From the NCBI RefSeq assembly GCF_937616625.2, contig NC_065570.1, forward strand, positions 15,758,001 through 15,822,000: 64,000 nt of DNA, read 5' to 3'. Made by a program: the position numbers and the translations under genes. Shown here in pieces: positions 12,305-27,200 of this stretch (position 1 is the first letter of the stretch; every line of letters starts with the position of its first letter). Origin of the DNA: Mercurialis annua (lineage: Eukaryota; Streptophyta; Magnoliopsida; Malpighiales; Euphorbiaceae). The notes beneath the pieces are model-generated. The model ran no database searches. It was given only the letters and a program-made list of their open reading frames with translations, and was not told where the DNA came from.

Positions 12305-15300
12305 ATATAAAATTCTTCCTCGAATTTAAAACAACACAACCCGCGTAATAACATATCATAAAACTATATGCTTTCCGAACGAAAATGCACATAGCCAACG
12401 TAAAACACATAAAAAGATACCCAAGGTAATCAATGACAGCAATAATAACAATTCTGCATAGCAACTCTTTCTTTTAGGAACATTCCTCAACCAAGTCCAA
12501 TCCAAACTGTAATCATAGGAATTTCCATGCTTAACGACCTAAGTACTTGCGTAAGCAAAAACTCAAAAGGTTGTTCCTCAAACGATAACTCTAAACCACC
12601 ACTTTCATAAACCGAACAATCTTAAATGATCACAAAAAGTATCAACACTAACTTCCACTTACCATAAAACGATAATGCCATTTCTAGGTGAAACCAAACG
12701 AAGGAATACAAACTCTCCCACATTAAACTCGACTGAAATTCTAAGGATAATCAAGAACGAAACCTCGAATGTTTTCAATGATAACTCTAACAAAATTGTC
12801 ACCCAGAGAAGGTCAACACAAGACGAAACACGACGAAAAGGTATGGGGTATTACATTCTCCCCTACCTATGAAAAATTCGACCTCGAATTTTGAAACTGA
12901 TTCGCAGTTTAAACGGTCACAACATACATATGCGCAAAAATTCTGATCCTAACAACTTGGTGCTCCGACGATCACTTGATCAACACAAATGTGAACCATA
13001 AAAATTTTCCAACGAAGTTGGTATCCAAAACTAGCTCGAACCTTAACGATTACAAAATCCATATCATCAAAGTTCCAGAACAAACCCGAAGTTCAAACTA
13101 TAGTTCTTACGATATCAACTCTAACGTTTCAACCATGAACATTGAAAAAACACAATCTGATATATTATTATGTTCCGCAATACTTACTCATTTGTCCACT
13201 TATAATGAGCTCGACACCAAAATAATGGACAACAATAATCAATAACAACTAAATAATATTACGGCCAAAAGCAAACACTACTAGGATTATCTAGTCCAAC
13301 GATCAATACCAAGTTCAATAATATCATCAATTTCGTGAATTATAAAACACAAAAACTCATATCGTCGTTCAAAAAAATATGTGAACCTATCTCATGATAA
13401 CAAAATCTCCAGATTAGTCACAAACAATCTCTATCATAATTTTTTCTCCAACCATTAAAAGATAAACATCCCATAATAGTCTAAGGTGACTAACCATCCA
13501 CTTACATCCTAACTATATTTCACACAATTAACTTTATTCCACACACAAAAGGTTCGATATACTAAGAAAACGATATTCAAATTTTCAACGATAAAACCCT
13601 GAATTAACAGTATCGACCAGCCAACATTGTTGCCGAAACTCACCAAACGCGATCATCGATTTCCGAATCAACTAGCTCAAATAATCTAACCAAATATAAA
13701 TTCTCAAAATTACTCTAATCAACTCACTAAAACCTCGTACACAACGAGAGATCACTTCGACCAATTCACCCCGACCGGATCGTTAGTTATGCTCAAAACC
13801 AAACCTATGGGGATATAAAAAATTTCAATACACAAAACATTTATATTCAAAATTTTCCACTTCTCTTTAAAAGACTTTACGTCCTACACCTCCTTTTATA
13901 TTCAAAATCGAATTACCTTTACCGTTAAAAAAACCATCAGTTTTGTAAACCCTTGAAAATTTTAAAATATTTGCATTTTGGTTTCACAAGTTTTCCTTAT
14001 TTTTAAGTACATGTGCGAATTTCACGAAACAGTTCAACTGGAAAAATTTATATTATCTGTAAATCAAACTTACTAAAATAATTTATACTTTTCTCGTAAA
14101 TGATCAAACCGTGGAAGAATCCCCCGTATTTAAAATACACATTGATGTTTCAAACATCTTAAATTTAAATCGCTTTTAAATCTTACTTTCAAGTGAAAAT
14201 ATGATTTGATGAAATCGTTTAACAGAAAAGTTTTAGTATTCCTTGAATCAAATTTAACAAAATTTCTTCCTCACCTCAGAAGGGTAAAATTTGCAATGCA
14301 ATCTCTTTGTTTATAAAAATACCTTTATATCAATATACTGAAACATTTGAGTAAAAATCAAATCTATATAAACAACTTACTTTTTAAAATTCCAGTGTAA
14401 AAATAATATAAATGGAGCATAACCAAATCCCTTAATTCAACAATTCAAATCAAAATCGTAAATTTCCACGAAAGTTTTTTAATCAACAATACTCTATACC
14501 GCACTTAGCACAACTAAAATCTCGAGGGCAAACCTTAAAGCTATTATTACTTCTCACGAAGCACAAGATTCTGAAAATACATACGATCCCTAACAATGTA
14601 ATCATCCAAAATACACCACCGTCAGCACAGAGTATTTATCTAGTTACCTTTTGGTAATTGTTTCAAAATCATTTGAAATCCAACAACTTTATAAATAAAT
14701 TATCACAATGTGACTCGCGAGCTCGTTTCAAAACATCTTCCTCGAAACACTTTATCGCTAAAATCCATTTTACATAATTGTGCGCCAGGGTGATGACATC
14801 TCTCATGCCCAAAGAGTTGCATCCAACCCTAATCATTTCTATGCACGTGATGCATGTACTATTATGCATGTATCAGTTATTGGTTTATCTTTTATTCAGT
14901 GAACATACTTAGTGCTCAATGCAATCCTATTCGTGACATTCAAAATGTAAGTTCATGATATGGTTAGGCACAATTACGTGTTGAAAATATTTCAAATATT
15001 TTAATAAATTAACCTTTGAAATCCATTTGTCAATAAAACATTTGCTAGACTTTACACTATGTGAGATGTGCACTCAATAACCTCAAAATATTTCTCAAAC
15101 TCAATACTTGTAATCTACCGACATTCGATGTTATATAACACCTCAACCTAATAATTTCGTTACAACTCTTCGGTAAAATTACCCAACTAACTTCAACCCA
15201 ACTAAAACTTATGCTCAATGAAAATAACACATCACATACGTTCCTACGAAACCTACCGCCAGCTCCCGCATCGCATCATTAACTTAATGAAAACATAAGT

Positions 15301-15672
15301 GTATTAATATACCGCTCTATGTTTTCGGCCAGAATTTCAAATATCTTTTTTAGGATAATCAGAAACCATCAACTATTCCAGGGGAATACTCCCCTCGTCT
15401 TCCTCGATATCCAAACCCAAAGTTTTCGATCCACGAAACAAACAACAAAACCCCGCGCAACCCAAAACCGAACAAGGGAAACAAGGTCAAACCAAAGTTT
15501 TTACTCAAAGGTTAAGATCATACATCGAGGTACGCCAAACATGACCACGTGATTAAATCATCTCACGTGCTGCTCCGCACGAAGAGACAAAACACAAACA
15601 ATCAAGTTAGTCCAACAGACAAGCAAGTTATACAACGCAAACTATTTCTAAAAGATATCAAATATGTAAATC
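12305..15672 (-). mobile_element. El1 internal region, part 1 (non-coding, LARD-like)
   Basis: Internal sequence of a large non-coding gypsy derivative. It aligns in order with the El2 interior (19840 onward) and the El3 interior (31071 onward) and has no gag or pol. Next to the PPT it keeps a 'CCTCGAATTT' segment related to the coding element F (AAATTTGAGGACGAATTT before its PPT). At 12845-12868 it holds a second LTR-end plus PPT-like sequence. It is interrupted after AAATC (15668-15672) by El2 and resumes at 27286. Confidence 0.85.
12845..12868 (-). other. Second LTR-end/PPT-like junction in El1
   Basis: GGGGTATTACA followed by TTCTCCCCTACCT and, after a short spacer, CCTCGAATTTTG. This repeats the arrangement at the true LTR/PPT border about 560 bp to the left. 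El3 has the same secondary junction at 31513-31536; El2 lacks it and the roughly 0.2 kb before it. It looks like the residue of recombination or template switching between two related elements. Confidence 0.65.
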
Positions 15673-18210
15673 TGTCACGACCCATTTTCATGAATCGCGA
15701 CCGGCGCTAGGGTATGGGTAATGTAGTACCAAAACCCGTAGCTAGCCTCTCAATTAACATATAAACACATAAACCTGCAGAAAACCAATGCTCGGGGGCA
15801 ACCGAGACTTCAGCCTAAATCTAGCAGTTATAATATTCCACAATTAATATAACATGCTTAGTCAATTCCGAGACTAATATAGATTTATCATAAATCAATG
15901 TAAATATTATAATCATGCCAAAGCAATATAACCAGTTGAACCAATCCGACAAAATATACAGTAATAATAAAGACGTCTAGTTACTACTGCGGTCTAAGAA
16001 TAAAACAGTTTTACAGTTTATCAAAAATAAATGGAACCTCCGAAGAAAAGTAAATGCGGAGATCACCAGACTCTCTCAGATCATAACCCTGGGAAAATTG
16101 GGAAAACAACGGGGTCAGATATACTGAGATGAGTTTATACCACTATCTACATTTATTAAGTGAAAAACCTTTTAAAACCGTTTAAAACATTTAATAACGA
16201 TATTACGAATAATAGTTGGAACCCTAATCCACAATTCTAAATAATAAACATAATCCAACAGGTCTGGTCCCGAGAGCTGAGCTACACCGAGTTACCACTG
16301 ACCACACTTATACCAGAGTCCCGAGAGCTGAGCTACACCGAGTTACTCTACTTGGTCCCGAGAGCTATGCTCACACCGAGTTACCACATTACCATAATTA
16401 CCTTTCCCAGATCATTACCGGTGCGCACGCAGTCCTAATGATGCCCATTAGGTAGCATGTTCCAACTAGAAGCCATAATATAAAAACAGTTCGAAATATA
16501 CGCACAGTATATATATTTAATATTAAAATAACAATTTACTTAATAAAGCGGTAAATAGTAAGTACAAACTCACTGCTTGCAAATCCACGTGAAAACTTGA
16601 CAAGCAACTAAACCTGATCCGACTCTGAAGCACGAGCAGTCGACGGGTCTAAGAAAATATATATAATAATTAATATCATCTCCTAACTCTAAAGAGTACT
16701 AGACACCACATACGACTAGCACATATATCAATCAAGCCAACATATAAACCATCATAACGCCATTATACATATATAGTCAAAATGCCAAAGCATAAACCAA
16801 CGTGGAATAATCATACTTACTCGGACTGTCACCAGAGTCATACAATCAGTTAAGTCAAATTGAGTTCCCACTTTGAAAACATGATCCGAAAATCCATTTC
16901 AGATAACTTAGTTAAATCCATAAACCAAGTTTAAAACCAACATGGTGAGTCAGCCAAGTTACAACAATTGCAAGGCATCTTCTCACAAATCGGGCGACCC
17001 AAGTCTAACCCGAACTAAAATCCAACCAGAGTAAAACCAGAGTTTAATATTTAGGTCATCTTTTGATAAACTATGAAATCCATTTTGAAAACAAGGAACT
17101 CAATAAGAACTCAATAACCAAAATATCATAACGCTCATAAGGTTCTCGACAAAAGTCCTCAATGGGCAAACATGTTCAAACGGCCAACATAAAATATACA
17201 ATCACCTTAGCATGCCCTCTAACATTAAACATGCCCAATCAAGATTTACAATAATTTATACATCATACTAACATGTTAACGACAATCCAATATTAATCAA
17301 TAATGTTAAACAACCCAACTAACTTATTTAAACAATCAAAACATTACATGACAACAAATTCAACATTTAGCCAAAATCGGCAAAACAAGCCAACCTCAAA
17401 ACAACCATGCCATGACACTTTAATGAATCCAATTCATCTCAAAAGCTTAAACCAATTACATTTTCAGTTTCAAAACCTCTAACCAAAACATATCAATTGA
17501 TCATGATTATCAAGCCAAATAACAAACAATTTGATATGCTCAAACCAAACTAATCCAACTCTGTCAATTTGATTTTTAATCACCAAACACAGGTTAATTC
17601 AATTATTTACAGCCCTATAACAAAATCAAACTAAAACAATTTATAGCAATCTAATTCTTTAAACAACAACATCATGGCAATGAAATTATGGACAGCCCTA
17701 ACATTCCCCTTTTAAGAAATCCATACAACGCATGAACGAACCGAATTCTAGAGAGCATAAACGACTACAATAAATGCCCAACAAGTATTGCCAATGAATT
17801 TGATACAATAATAAGAAAACCAAATCAAAACAGCCCATATAATTACATGCCACAAAACTAACATTTAAAATTGAAATCTAACAACCATCACACCAACGAT
17901 TCGAATTAAAAGGGTAAAGGAAGGATTAATTACCTTAGCAATCCAAAAGAGCAAGGAAAACTCAGAAAAATAGTGGAATAATGGCTACAACAATGAAAAA
18001 CCGAAGGACCAATGAATACCCAAACAATTCGATTACATAAACTATGAATTGAATGATGGAAAGGATGTTAGAACACTTACCAAGTGTCTTGAGGCACCAA
18101 AATGTGATTGGGAATTGTCTATAAATGTTTAGAAATCAGTTTAGGGTTTGTGGGAACGAGTGGGGGCTGATTTGGTCGAGAAACGAAGTTTTTATAAGCA
18201 AACCCGTAAT

Positions 18211-18350
18211 GAACCGGTTCTACGGCCGGTTCTGTCCAGCAGAACCGGTTATTGAACCGGTTGACTCACTGCCAATGCAGAAATCAGAGTGGACCGGACC
18301 TACGACCGGTTCAACCCAGCAGGTCCGGCTATAGGTCCGGTTGACCCGAA
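18211..18350 (-). promoter_or_regulatory. Promoter-proximal palindrome cluster of LTR C (3' LTR)
   Basis: Several copies of AACCGGTT-related palindromes: GAACCGGTTC, ACGGCCGGTTC, ATTGAACCGGTTGA, GGACCGGACCTACGACCGGT and AGGTCCGGCTATAGGTCCGG. It lies just upstream, in element orientation, of a TATA-like TTATAAAAA (plus-strand about 18190-18198). The same block is in the 5' LTR at 26740-26879. Confidence 0.75.
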
Positions 18351-18547
18351 AAGAGGTCAAAACAACGATCCGAACGGTCGAATGAAAGATAATCCTTTTA
18401 GGTACAACATATCCAAAGGGCAGCCCGATCCGACGGTTAAATTGGGAGATATGGACGTTTTACTAGAGCATAGCAGATTTGGAAAACATGCAAACATTGT
18501 TTCGATAACAATCCGGAAATAAATCAATTCAACATCAAATACTTAAA

Positions 18548-19611
18548 GGCTTAATACATCATTTGACCCCTAAACTATACCATTTTATTCTATGCGACCT
18601 CTAAACTAATTTCGTATTCTTTTGGACCTCTTAACTCTTTTTTTTGTTCTATTTAACCCCTCATTCGGAATGTGCACACCACGCGCGATGACGTGGATAA
18701 AATTGCTGACATGGCTTTGCTGACATGGGGTTAAATAGAATAAAAAAAGTAGTTAAGAAGTCCAATGGAACACTAAAATAGTTTAGAGGTCATAGGAAAT
18801 AAAAAGGTAAGGTTAGAGGTCAAAAAATATATTAAGTCTAAATATGTTTTTTTAATCTAAAATAAAAAATGATGTACTTTACATATTATTTGAAAAAATC
18901 ATTTAAGGTTTTAAAAGTCATGAAATTTAGCGTGTTTTCCAATTTTAACACAAATTTTAAAAATTCAGAATTGATTTGAAAAGTTTGAAATTGCAAAAAA
19001 TTAAAAGCCAGTGTATTAAAATTTTTATAATTGGAAATTCGTGAAATACACTAAAAATTATAATTTTTTAAAAAAACCAGTCTTTTTTTAATATTATCAC
19101 AGTATAGTAAATTTATATATTTTATAATATCGTTAAAAAGACAAAACTTCTTTTATCATTATTGAAATGTAAACAAATATATACATGTACAAGAAGTTAT
19201 ATTATGTAATTATTTGACTAAATTTCAATATTTTTTTATTTTTCTAGAAGATTAAATGGATAAAAGTTAAATAATTGTATTTTTGAGAAGGTTAATGGGT
19301 AAAAATTAAAAGTTTGAAGGTGCTATAGGAAAATAAAATAAGTTCAGGGGTCAAATAGAACAAAATAGTGTAGTTCGGGGGTTCAATAGAACAAGTTATG
19401 CATTTTAATTATCCTTCACGCGCTTCAACGCGTTTGAAAACACGCGTTTTTGCCACGTTGGATGAAAAAGGTCAGATCGGCAAAAAAATTACAATTGACG
19501 GGTTAAATAGAACAAAAAATAAAGTTAAGAGGTCCAATAGAATATCAAATTAGTTTAAAAGTCTCAGAGAATAAAAGTGTATAGTTTAGGGGTCAAATGA
19601 TGTATTAAGCC
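18548..19611. mobile_element. Non-autonomous Mutator-like element (MULE)
   Basis: 1,064 bp with a perfect terminal inverted repeat of at least 23 bp, beginning GGCTTAATACATCATTTGAC, and imperfect inverted similarity continuing for roughly 60 bp. It is flanked by a 10-bp duplication AATACTTAAA (18538-18547 and 19612-19621); the same site is uninterrupted in the sister LTR near 27068. Long inverted repeats with a 9-11 bp duplication fit MULEs. No transposase is present. Subterminal segments resembling the ends recur inside (about 18720-18840), suggesting a compound origin. Confidence 0.9.
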
Positions 19612-19826
19612 AATACTTAAAGGTTCAAGGGGTACACATAAGTCATTCAACATGACACAACCAAGGTACCACATATGCTAATTCGCACATAAATCAATCC
19701 GAAAACAAGTCGGAAGCACAACAAGAACAAGTCGAAGTTAAAACACAACCAAAGTCCATCACAAACCAAACTTTAAACGGACAACCAACCACCAAAACAA
19801 GTTATAAAAAAATACGGGTTATTACA

Positions 19827-19839
19827 TTCTCCCCAACTT
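19827..19839 (-). other. Polypurine tract of El2
   Basis: AAGTTGGGGAGAA on the minus strand, directly adjacent to the 3' LTR end GGGTTATTACA. Confidence 0.88.
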
Positions 19840-22800
19840 AAAAACAAAATCGTCCTCGATTTTAACACAAAAACAACCGACGTAAAACATAACATAAAAC
19901 TACATAGCAAGCCATACAAAACGTACATGACCAACGTAAGATCACATAATCATGATACCCAAAGAAATTAAGGAAAGCATGATAACAAATTTGCATAACA
20001 AACTTTATCTCTCAAGAACATTCCTCCACCAAGTAACCAATTGAAACTGTAATCATAGGAATTCTGTTATTCATCAACCGACGCATTTGCGTAACCACAA
20101 ACTTAACAGGTTGCTCCTCGAATGATAACTCAAAACCACCACTCATATAAATCAACAACTCAAATGGTCACAGCACACATATGCACAAATTTCTATTCTA
20201 TCAACTCAGTGCTTCAACAATCACTCGATCAACACAATGTGAATAATAAACAATTATTCAACTGAGAATCACAATTACTCTATACCAAAGTGGCTTCCAG
20301 AACCACCTCGAAACTCATCTATTATAAAATCCTCAATGTCAAATACAAGATTAAGTGCTAAGCTCAACTCTAATTCTATAATTCCAAAATCTTTTACCTC
20401 GGACAAAACAATAACACTGTAAACATAGCTGATAAAATCTATCGTTCTAAAAACACTTACTTACTTCCACTTATAGCATCTCTACATCAAAATTATCGAT
20501 AACAAAACCCAATAAACTTCTGATAATGTTTCAGTTACAAAATCAACATTATAATAATCCTTTAATCCAAACGATTTAGTACCAACTCGATAATGCAATT
20601 AACTTGTGAATCATAAAACATAATAACTCATATCGCAATTCAAAGAAAAGCGGACCTCTTTTGTGATAACAAAAATTTCTATATTAGTGACAAACAATAT
20701 CCATCAAAATGATTCTCCCAATCACTCAAAAACATAACGCCATGACTACACTGAACATTGACTGCATCAGACAACTTAAAAAAAATTTGTCTCTTACAAC
20801 AAGTGTTCAACCATGCTCAAAACAATATACAAACATTGCAATAATACCATTAATTAACAAAATCGATCAACCGATCATGGTTGTCGAAACCTATTAATCG
20901 CGATTCCCGATTCTGAATCAATTATCTCACATAACCAAATCGAACTCAAATTCTCAGAATTATTCAATCAATTGACTATAATCTCGTATACAACGAAAGA
21001 TCAATACGACCATTTTACTACGACCGGATTGTCAGCTATGCTCAAAACCAACCCCTGTGGGTATAAAATATTTTATATACAAAATTTTCCACCATGTTTA
21101 AAAGAGTCTACGTCTTACACCTCCTTTTTCATTCAAAATCGAAATACCTTTACGTTGAAAAACCATCGGTTTTGCAAACCCTTGAAAATTTTCAAAATAT
21201 TCACATTTTAAATCTGAAATTTCTTCTTATTTTCTAATACATTTGCAAATCTGTAAATCAGTTCAACTGACAAAATTTATGTTCTCTTTAATTCAAACTT
21301 TTTAAAACACTTTTTAAATAGTTTATACTTTTCTCGTAAAAGTCAAACTGTGGCAAGATTCCCCATATTCAAAATGCACATTGATGTTTCAAACATTCAA
21401 AATTTAAGTCGCTTTTAAATTTTCTCAAACAAAAACACAATTTGAAGAAATCGCTCAAGCGAAAAATTTATTATCCCTTTTCAATCAATTTGACAAAATT
21501 TCTTCCTTTCCTCAGAAAGGTAAAATCAGCAATGTAAATCTCTTGTTTATAAACATACCTTTATATCAATACACCAAAATACTTTGGACAATTCAAATCT
21601 GGAAAAATAAAGTTTCGTTTAAAACAAAAATATAGTGTATACGCACACATGGAGCATAACCAATATCCTTAATCCAAAAATCCTTAATTATCACGAAAGC
21701 TTTCTATTCTAAACTACACTATACCGCACTTAGCATAACTATATCTCGAGCGCAACCTCAAAATCATTCTTACTTTCTATGAACCACAAGATTCTGAAAA
21801 CATCGACCGATCCCTAACAATGTAATCGTCCATAATTTAACACCATCATCACAGAGTATTTGCCTACCTTTCTCTCGGCAACAGTTCAAAATCATTTGAA
21901 ATCCCATAACTTTATAAGATACATTTACCCCAAAGGGACTCGCGAGTTTGATTCAAAATACTTTCCTCAAAACACTTTATTGACAAAATCCATTTTACAT
22001 AACTGTGCGCCAGGGTGATGACATCTCTCATCCCCAAAGAGTTGCATCCAACCCTAATCATTTCTATGCACGTGATGCATGTACTATTATGCATGTATCA
22101 ATTATTAATTTATCTTTTATTTAGTGAACATACTCAATGCTTAATGCAATCCTGTTCGTGACCTTTAAAATGCACGTTCATGATATGTCTGGGCACAATT
22201 ACGTGTTAAAAATATTTCAAATATTTTAAAAAATAAACCTGTGAAATTCATTTCACAATAAAACATTTGCTAGACGTTACACTCTGTGAGATGTGCACTT
22301 GATAACCTCAAAATATTTCTTAAACTCCGTACTTGCAACCTACCAAAATTCGATGCTATACAACAACTCCTCCTCATAACTTCATTACACCTCTACTAGA
22401 AAAAGTATCTAACTAATCTCAATTATGACTGAGCATATCCAAAGAAAATAGCACATAAAATACGTTCCTATAAAAATTTACCGCCAGCTCCTGCATCGCA
22501 TCTTCAGACTTGATGGAAACACCAGTGTATTAATACAATGGTCTATCTTCTCGGTTCAGAGTTTCTAATATCAGTTCTAGGATAACCCGAAATCATCAGC
22601 CAATCCAAGGGAGTATTTCCCTCGTCTTCCTCGATATCGAAACCCAAAGATTTCGATCTTAGAATCATACATCAAGGTAAACCAACCTTGACCACGTGAG
22701 TAAATCATCTCACGTGCTACTCCACACGTAGAGACAACAAACACGATCAACTTAGTCCAACAGACAAGCGAGTTATACAACTAATTTTTATTACCAACAT

Positions 22801-24186
22801 ATTACGAATTCTATGAACCGTAATTCACCCAAGTATGCCATTGAACACAATTAACCCTAAACATACTTAAAAGACAAATCAGGACATGCCACAACACATT
22901 TTTTTTTTTGAAATCTCATTACCATGTAATTATATCATCCTTTAATAGTACGTTCCAAAATTCGTTTTGAAATTAAAATCAAATACGAAAACTTTCAAAT
23001 TTTGCTGAGCCCCAAGGTTAGAACAGAATCACAATTTGTAAAAGTCTCTTCTAATTAATCAGTTGCTTTAAAATGGATACCCAAGTATCTCAAACAATAA
23101 AATCATCGAGTTGGCCGAGTCATTACAACTGCCAAGCTCAACTCCTAAATTAGGGTGACCCAAGTCGAACCCAAACCAATCGTTTATAAGACGTATTTAA
23201 AATATTTGTAAATCCGGAAAAATATATTAATAAAATCTCCATCCTTTCAAATTTGGGAGCTCAACTTAAACCAACCGCTAAACGGTAATTTAAAACTCAA
23301 ATGAGAAATCTCAGATTTCAAACATCTATTCCGTAAATCCAAAAAAAATTTAAAATGTTGACATACTACAACATGATAAAATAACTTCAACGTTAAATTC
23401 TTAAAACAATGGTTCATCTCATAAAATATCATTTTGAAATCATCCCTTGTTAACACCAAACCAAACATAATATTTCAAAATACAGGAATTTCTTTTTACT
23501 GGTAGCTCAACCAAAAATCAAACTTTTTAAGAATTTAAAATCAAACTTCTCTTATGATTTTGTGTTGAAACACAAATTGGATAAAACAATATTGTCAATG
23601 AAAATCTTTAAATCAACATGTGGTCAAACAATGCATGACCATCAAACACGTTTTATCTCTTTAATAGGAAAAAAAAAACAAGGCTAACGCCCAACATACG
23701 ATCACATTTAAAATCAACAATCGAGGCCAAAGACAAGATGTACTTTATTAATAAGGCAAAAGCAGTGCAACGCATCATGCAAAATAACCGTATCCGTACC
23801 ATATTTTTTTAAATCGCATCAGGCATAAACGCCAAAATTTATCAAACAACATCATACCCAAGTATGAGTTTAGAAAAATTTACCAACCTATGATTTCCCG
23901 AGAAATTGAAAGCAATTATAATTACCCAAGTTAAATAATCTCAACATGATAAAACACAGCAAGTAACATCCAAGTGAAATTAATTGTCAATCATAACATC
24001 AACACCAAATAAAGACTGACAGACATCACCTATAGGATGTAGGCTGAAAGTTTGAAAATAAAAGACGACATTTTAAAAGACAAGACACGAATCCTAATTC
24101 CGCAGTAGTTCCTATGACACGACATCAACTTATCATGCCAAAACACATAATACATAACATGCATAAGGCCTTGGTTTGAAACCAAA
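19840..24186 (-). mobile_element. El2 internal region (non-coding)
   Basis: About 4.3 kb without a recognisable protein domain. Only short chance frames are present. It is homologous to the interiors of El1 and El3. At 22005-22100 there is a strongly conserved block with a short minus-strand frame starting MHNSTCITCIEMIRVGCNSL, also seen in El1 (about 14,780-14,875) and El3 (about 33,228-33,320). Its 5'-proximal half matches the plus-strand leader at 4062-5594. Confidence 0.85.
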
Positions 24187-24198
24187 GCTCTGATACCA
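24187..24198 (-). other. Primer binding site of El2
   Basis: TGGTATCAGAGC on the minus strand, complementary to the 3' end of plant initiator-Met tRNA. It lies four bases inside the 5' LTR. Confidence 0.93.
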
Positions 24199-24202
24199 AG
24201 TT

Positions 24203-27200
24203 TGTCACGACCCATTTTCATGAATCGCGACCGGCGCTAGGGTATGGGTAATGTAGTACCAAAACCCGTAGCTAGCCTCTCAATTAACATATAAACACAT
24301 AAACCTGCAGAAAACCAATGCTCGGGGGCAACCGAGACTTCAGCCTAAATCTAGCAGTTATAATATTCCACAATTAATATAACATGCTTAGTCAATTCCG
24401 AGACTAATATAGATTTATCATAAATCAATGTAAATATTATAATCATGCCAAAGCAATATAACCAGTTGAACCAATCCGACAAAATATACAGTAATAATAA
24501 AGACGTCTAGTTACTACTGCGGTCTAAGAATAAAACAGTTTTACAGTTTATCAAAAATAAATGGAACCTCCGAAGAAAAGTAAATGCGGAGATCACCAGA
24601 CTCTCTCAGATCATAACCCTGGGAAAATTGGGAAAACAACGGGGTCAGATATACTGAGATGAGTTTATACCACTATCTACATTTATTAAGTGAAAAACCT
24701 TTTAAAACCGTTTAAAACATTTAATAACGATATTACGAATAATAGTTGGAACCCTAATCCACAATTCTAAATAATAAACATAATCCAACAGGTCTGGTCC
24801 CGAGAGCTGAGCTACACCGAGTTACCACTGACCACACTTATACCAGAGTCCCGAGAGCTGAGCTACACCGAGTTACTCTACTTGGTCCCGAGAGCTATGC
24901 TCACACCGAGTTACCACATTACCATAATTACCTTTCCCAGATCATTACCGGTGCGCACGCAGTCCTAATGATGCCCATTAGGTAGCATGTTCCAACTAGA
25001 AGCCATAATATAAAAACAGTTCGAAATATACGCACAGTATATATATTTAATATTAAAATAACAATTTACTTAATAAAGCGGTAAATAGTAAGTACAAACT
25101 CACTGCTTGCAAATCCACGTGAAAACTTGACAAGCAACTAAACCTGATCCGACTCTAAGCACGAGCAGTCGACGGGTCTAAGAAAATATATATAATAATT
25201 AATATCATCTCCTAACTCTAAAGAGTACTAGACACCACATACGACTAGCACATATATCAATCAAGCCAACATATAAACCATCATAACGCCATTATACATA
25301 TATAGTCAAAATGCCAAAGCATAAACCAACGTGGAATAATCATACTTACTCGGACTGTCACCAGAGTCATACAATCAGTTAAGTCAAATTGAGTTCCCAC
25401 TTTGAAAACATGATCCGAAAATCCATTTCAGATAACTTAGTTAAATCCATAAACCAAGTTTAAAACCAACATGGTGAGTCAGCCAAGTTACAACAATTGC
25501 AAGGCATCTTCTCACAAATCGGGCGACCCAAGTCTAACCCGAACCAAAATCCAACCAGAGTAAAACCAGAGTTTAATATTTAGGTCATCTTTTGATAAAC
25601 TATGAAATCCATTTTGAAAACAAGGAACTCAATAAGAACTCAATAACCAAAATATCATAACGCTCATAAGGTTCTCGACAAAAGTCCTCAATGGGCAAAC
25701 ATGTTCAAACGGCCAACATAAAATATACAATCACCTTAGCATGCCCTCTAACATTAAACATGCCCAATCAAGATTTACAATAATTTATACATCATACTAA
25801 CATGTTAACGACAATCCAATATTAATCAATAATGTTAAACAACCCAACTAACTTATTTAAACAATCAAAACATTACATGACAACAAATTCAACATTTAGC
25901 CAAAATCGGCAAAACAAGCCAACCTCAAAACAACCATGCCATGACACTTTAATGAATCCAATTCATCTCAAAAGCTTAAACCAATTACATTTTCAGTTTC
26001 AAAACCTCTAACCAAAACATATCAATTGATCATGATTATCAAGCCAAATAACAAACAATTTGATATGCTCAAACCAAACTAATCCAACTCTGTCAATTTG
26101 ATTTTTAATCACCAAACACAGGTTAATTCAATTATTTACAGCCCTATAACAAAATCAAACTAAAACAATTTATAGCAATCTAATTCTTTAAACAACAACA
26201 TCATGGCAATGAAATTATGGACAGCCCTAACATTCCCCTTTTAAGAAATCCATACAACGCATGAACGAACCGAATTCTAGAGAGCATAAACGACTACAAT
26301 AAATGCCCAACAAGTATTGCCAATGAATTTGATACAATAATAAGAAAACCAAATCAAAACAGCCCATATAATTACATGCCACAAAACTAACATTTAAAAT
26401 TGAAATCTAACAACCATCACACCAACGATTCGAATTAAAAGGGTAAAGGAAGGATTAATTACCTTAGCAATCCAAAAGAGCAAGGAAAACTCAGAAAAAT
26501 AGTGGAATAATGGCTACAACAATGAAAAACCGAAGGACCAATGAATACCCAAACAATTCGATTACATAAACTATGAATTGAATGATGGAAAGGATGTTAG
26601 AACACTTACCAAGTGTCTTGAGGCACCAAAATGTGATTGGGAATTGTCTATAAATGTTTAGAAATCAGTTTAGGGTTTGTGGGAACGAGTGGGGGCTGAT
26701 TTGGTCGAGAAACGAAGTTTTTATAAGCAAACCCGTAATGAACCGGTTCTACGGCCGGTTCTGTCCAGCAGAACCGGTTATTGAACCGGTTGACTCACTG
26801 CCAATGCAGAAATCAGAGTGGACCGGACCTACGACCGGTTCAACCCAGCAGGTCCGGCTATAGGTCCGGTTGACCCGAAAAGAGGTCAAAACAACGATCC
26901 GAACGGTCGAATGAAAGATAATCCTTTTAGGTACAACATATCCAAAGGGCAGCCCGATCCGACGGTTAAATTGGGAGATATGGACGTTTTACTAGAGCAT
27001 AGCAGATTTGGAAAACATGCAAACATTGTTTCGATAACAATCCGGAAATAAATCAATTCAACATCAAATACTTAAAGGTTCAAGGGGTACACATAAGTCA
27101 TTCAACATGACACAACCAAGGTACCACATATGCTAATTCGCACATAAATCAATCCGAAAACAAGTCGGAAGCACAACAAGAACAAGTCGAAGTTAAAACA

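Larger units (their letters stand above)
15673..19826 (-). mobile_element. 3' LTR of El2, with MULE insertion
   Basis: TGTCACGACCC ... GGGTTATTACA, adjoining PPT TTCTCCCCAACTT at 19827-19839. It matches the 5' LTR at 24203-27280 almost base for base once the 1,064-bp MULE and its 10-bp duplication are removed. Confidence 0.96.

Noticed and set aside
18125..18522. Two overlapping frames, identical at 26654-27051
   Set aside because: They are duplicated only because the two El2 LTRs are identical. They run through the palindrome cluster and match no domain.
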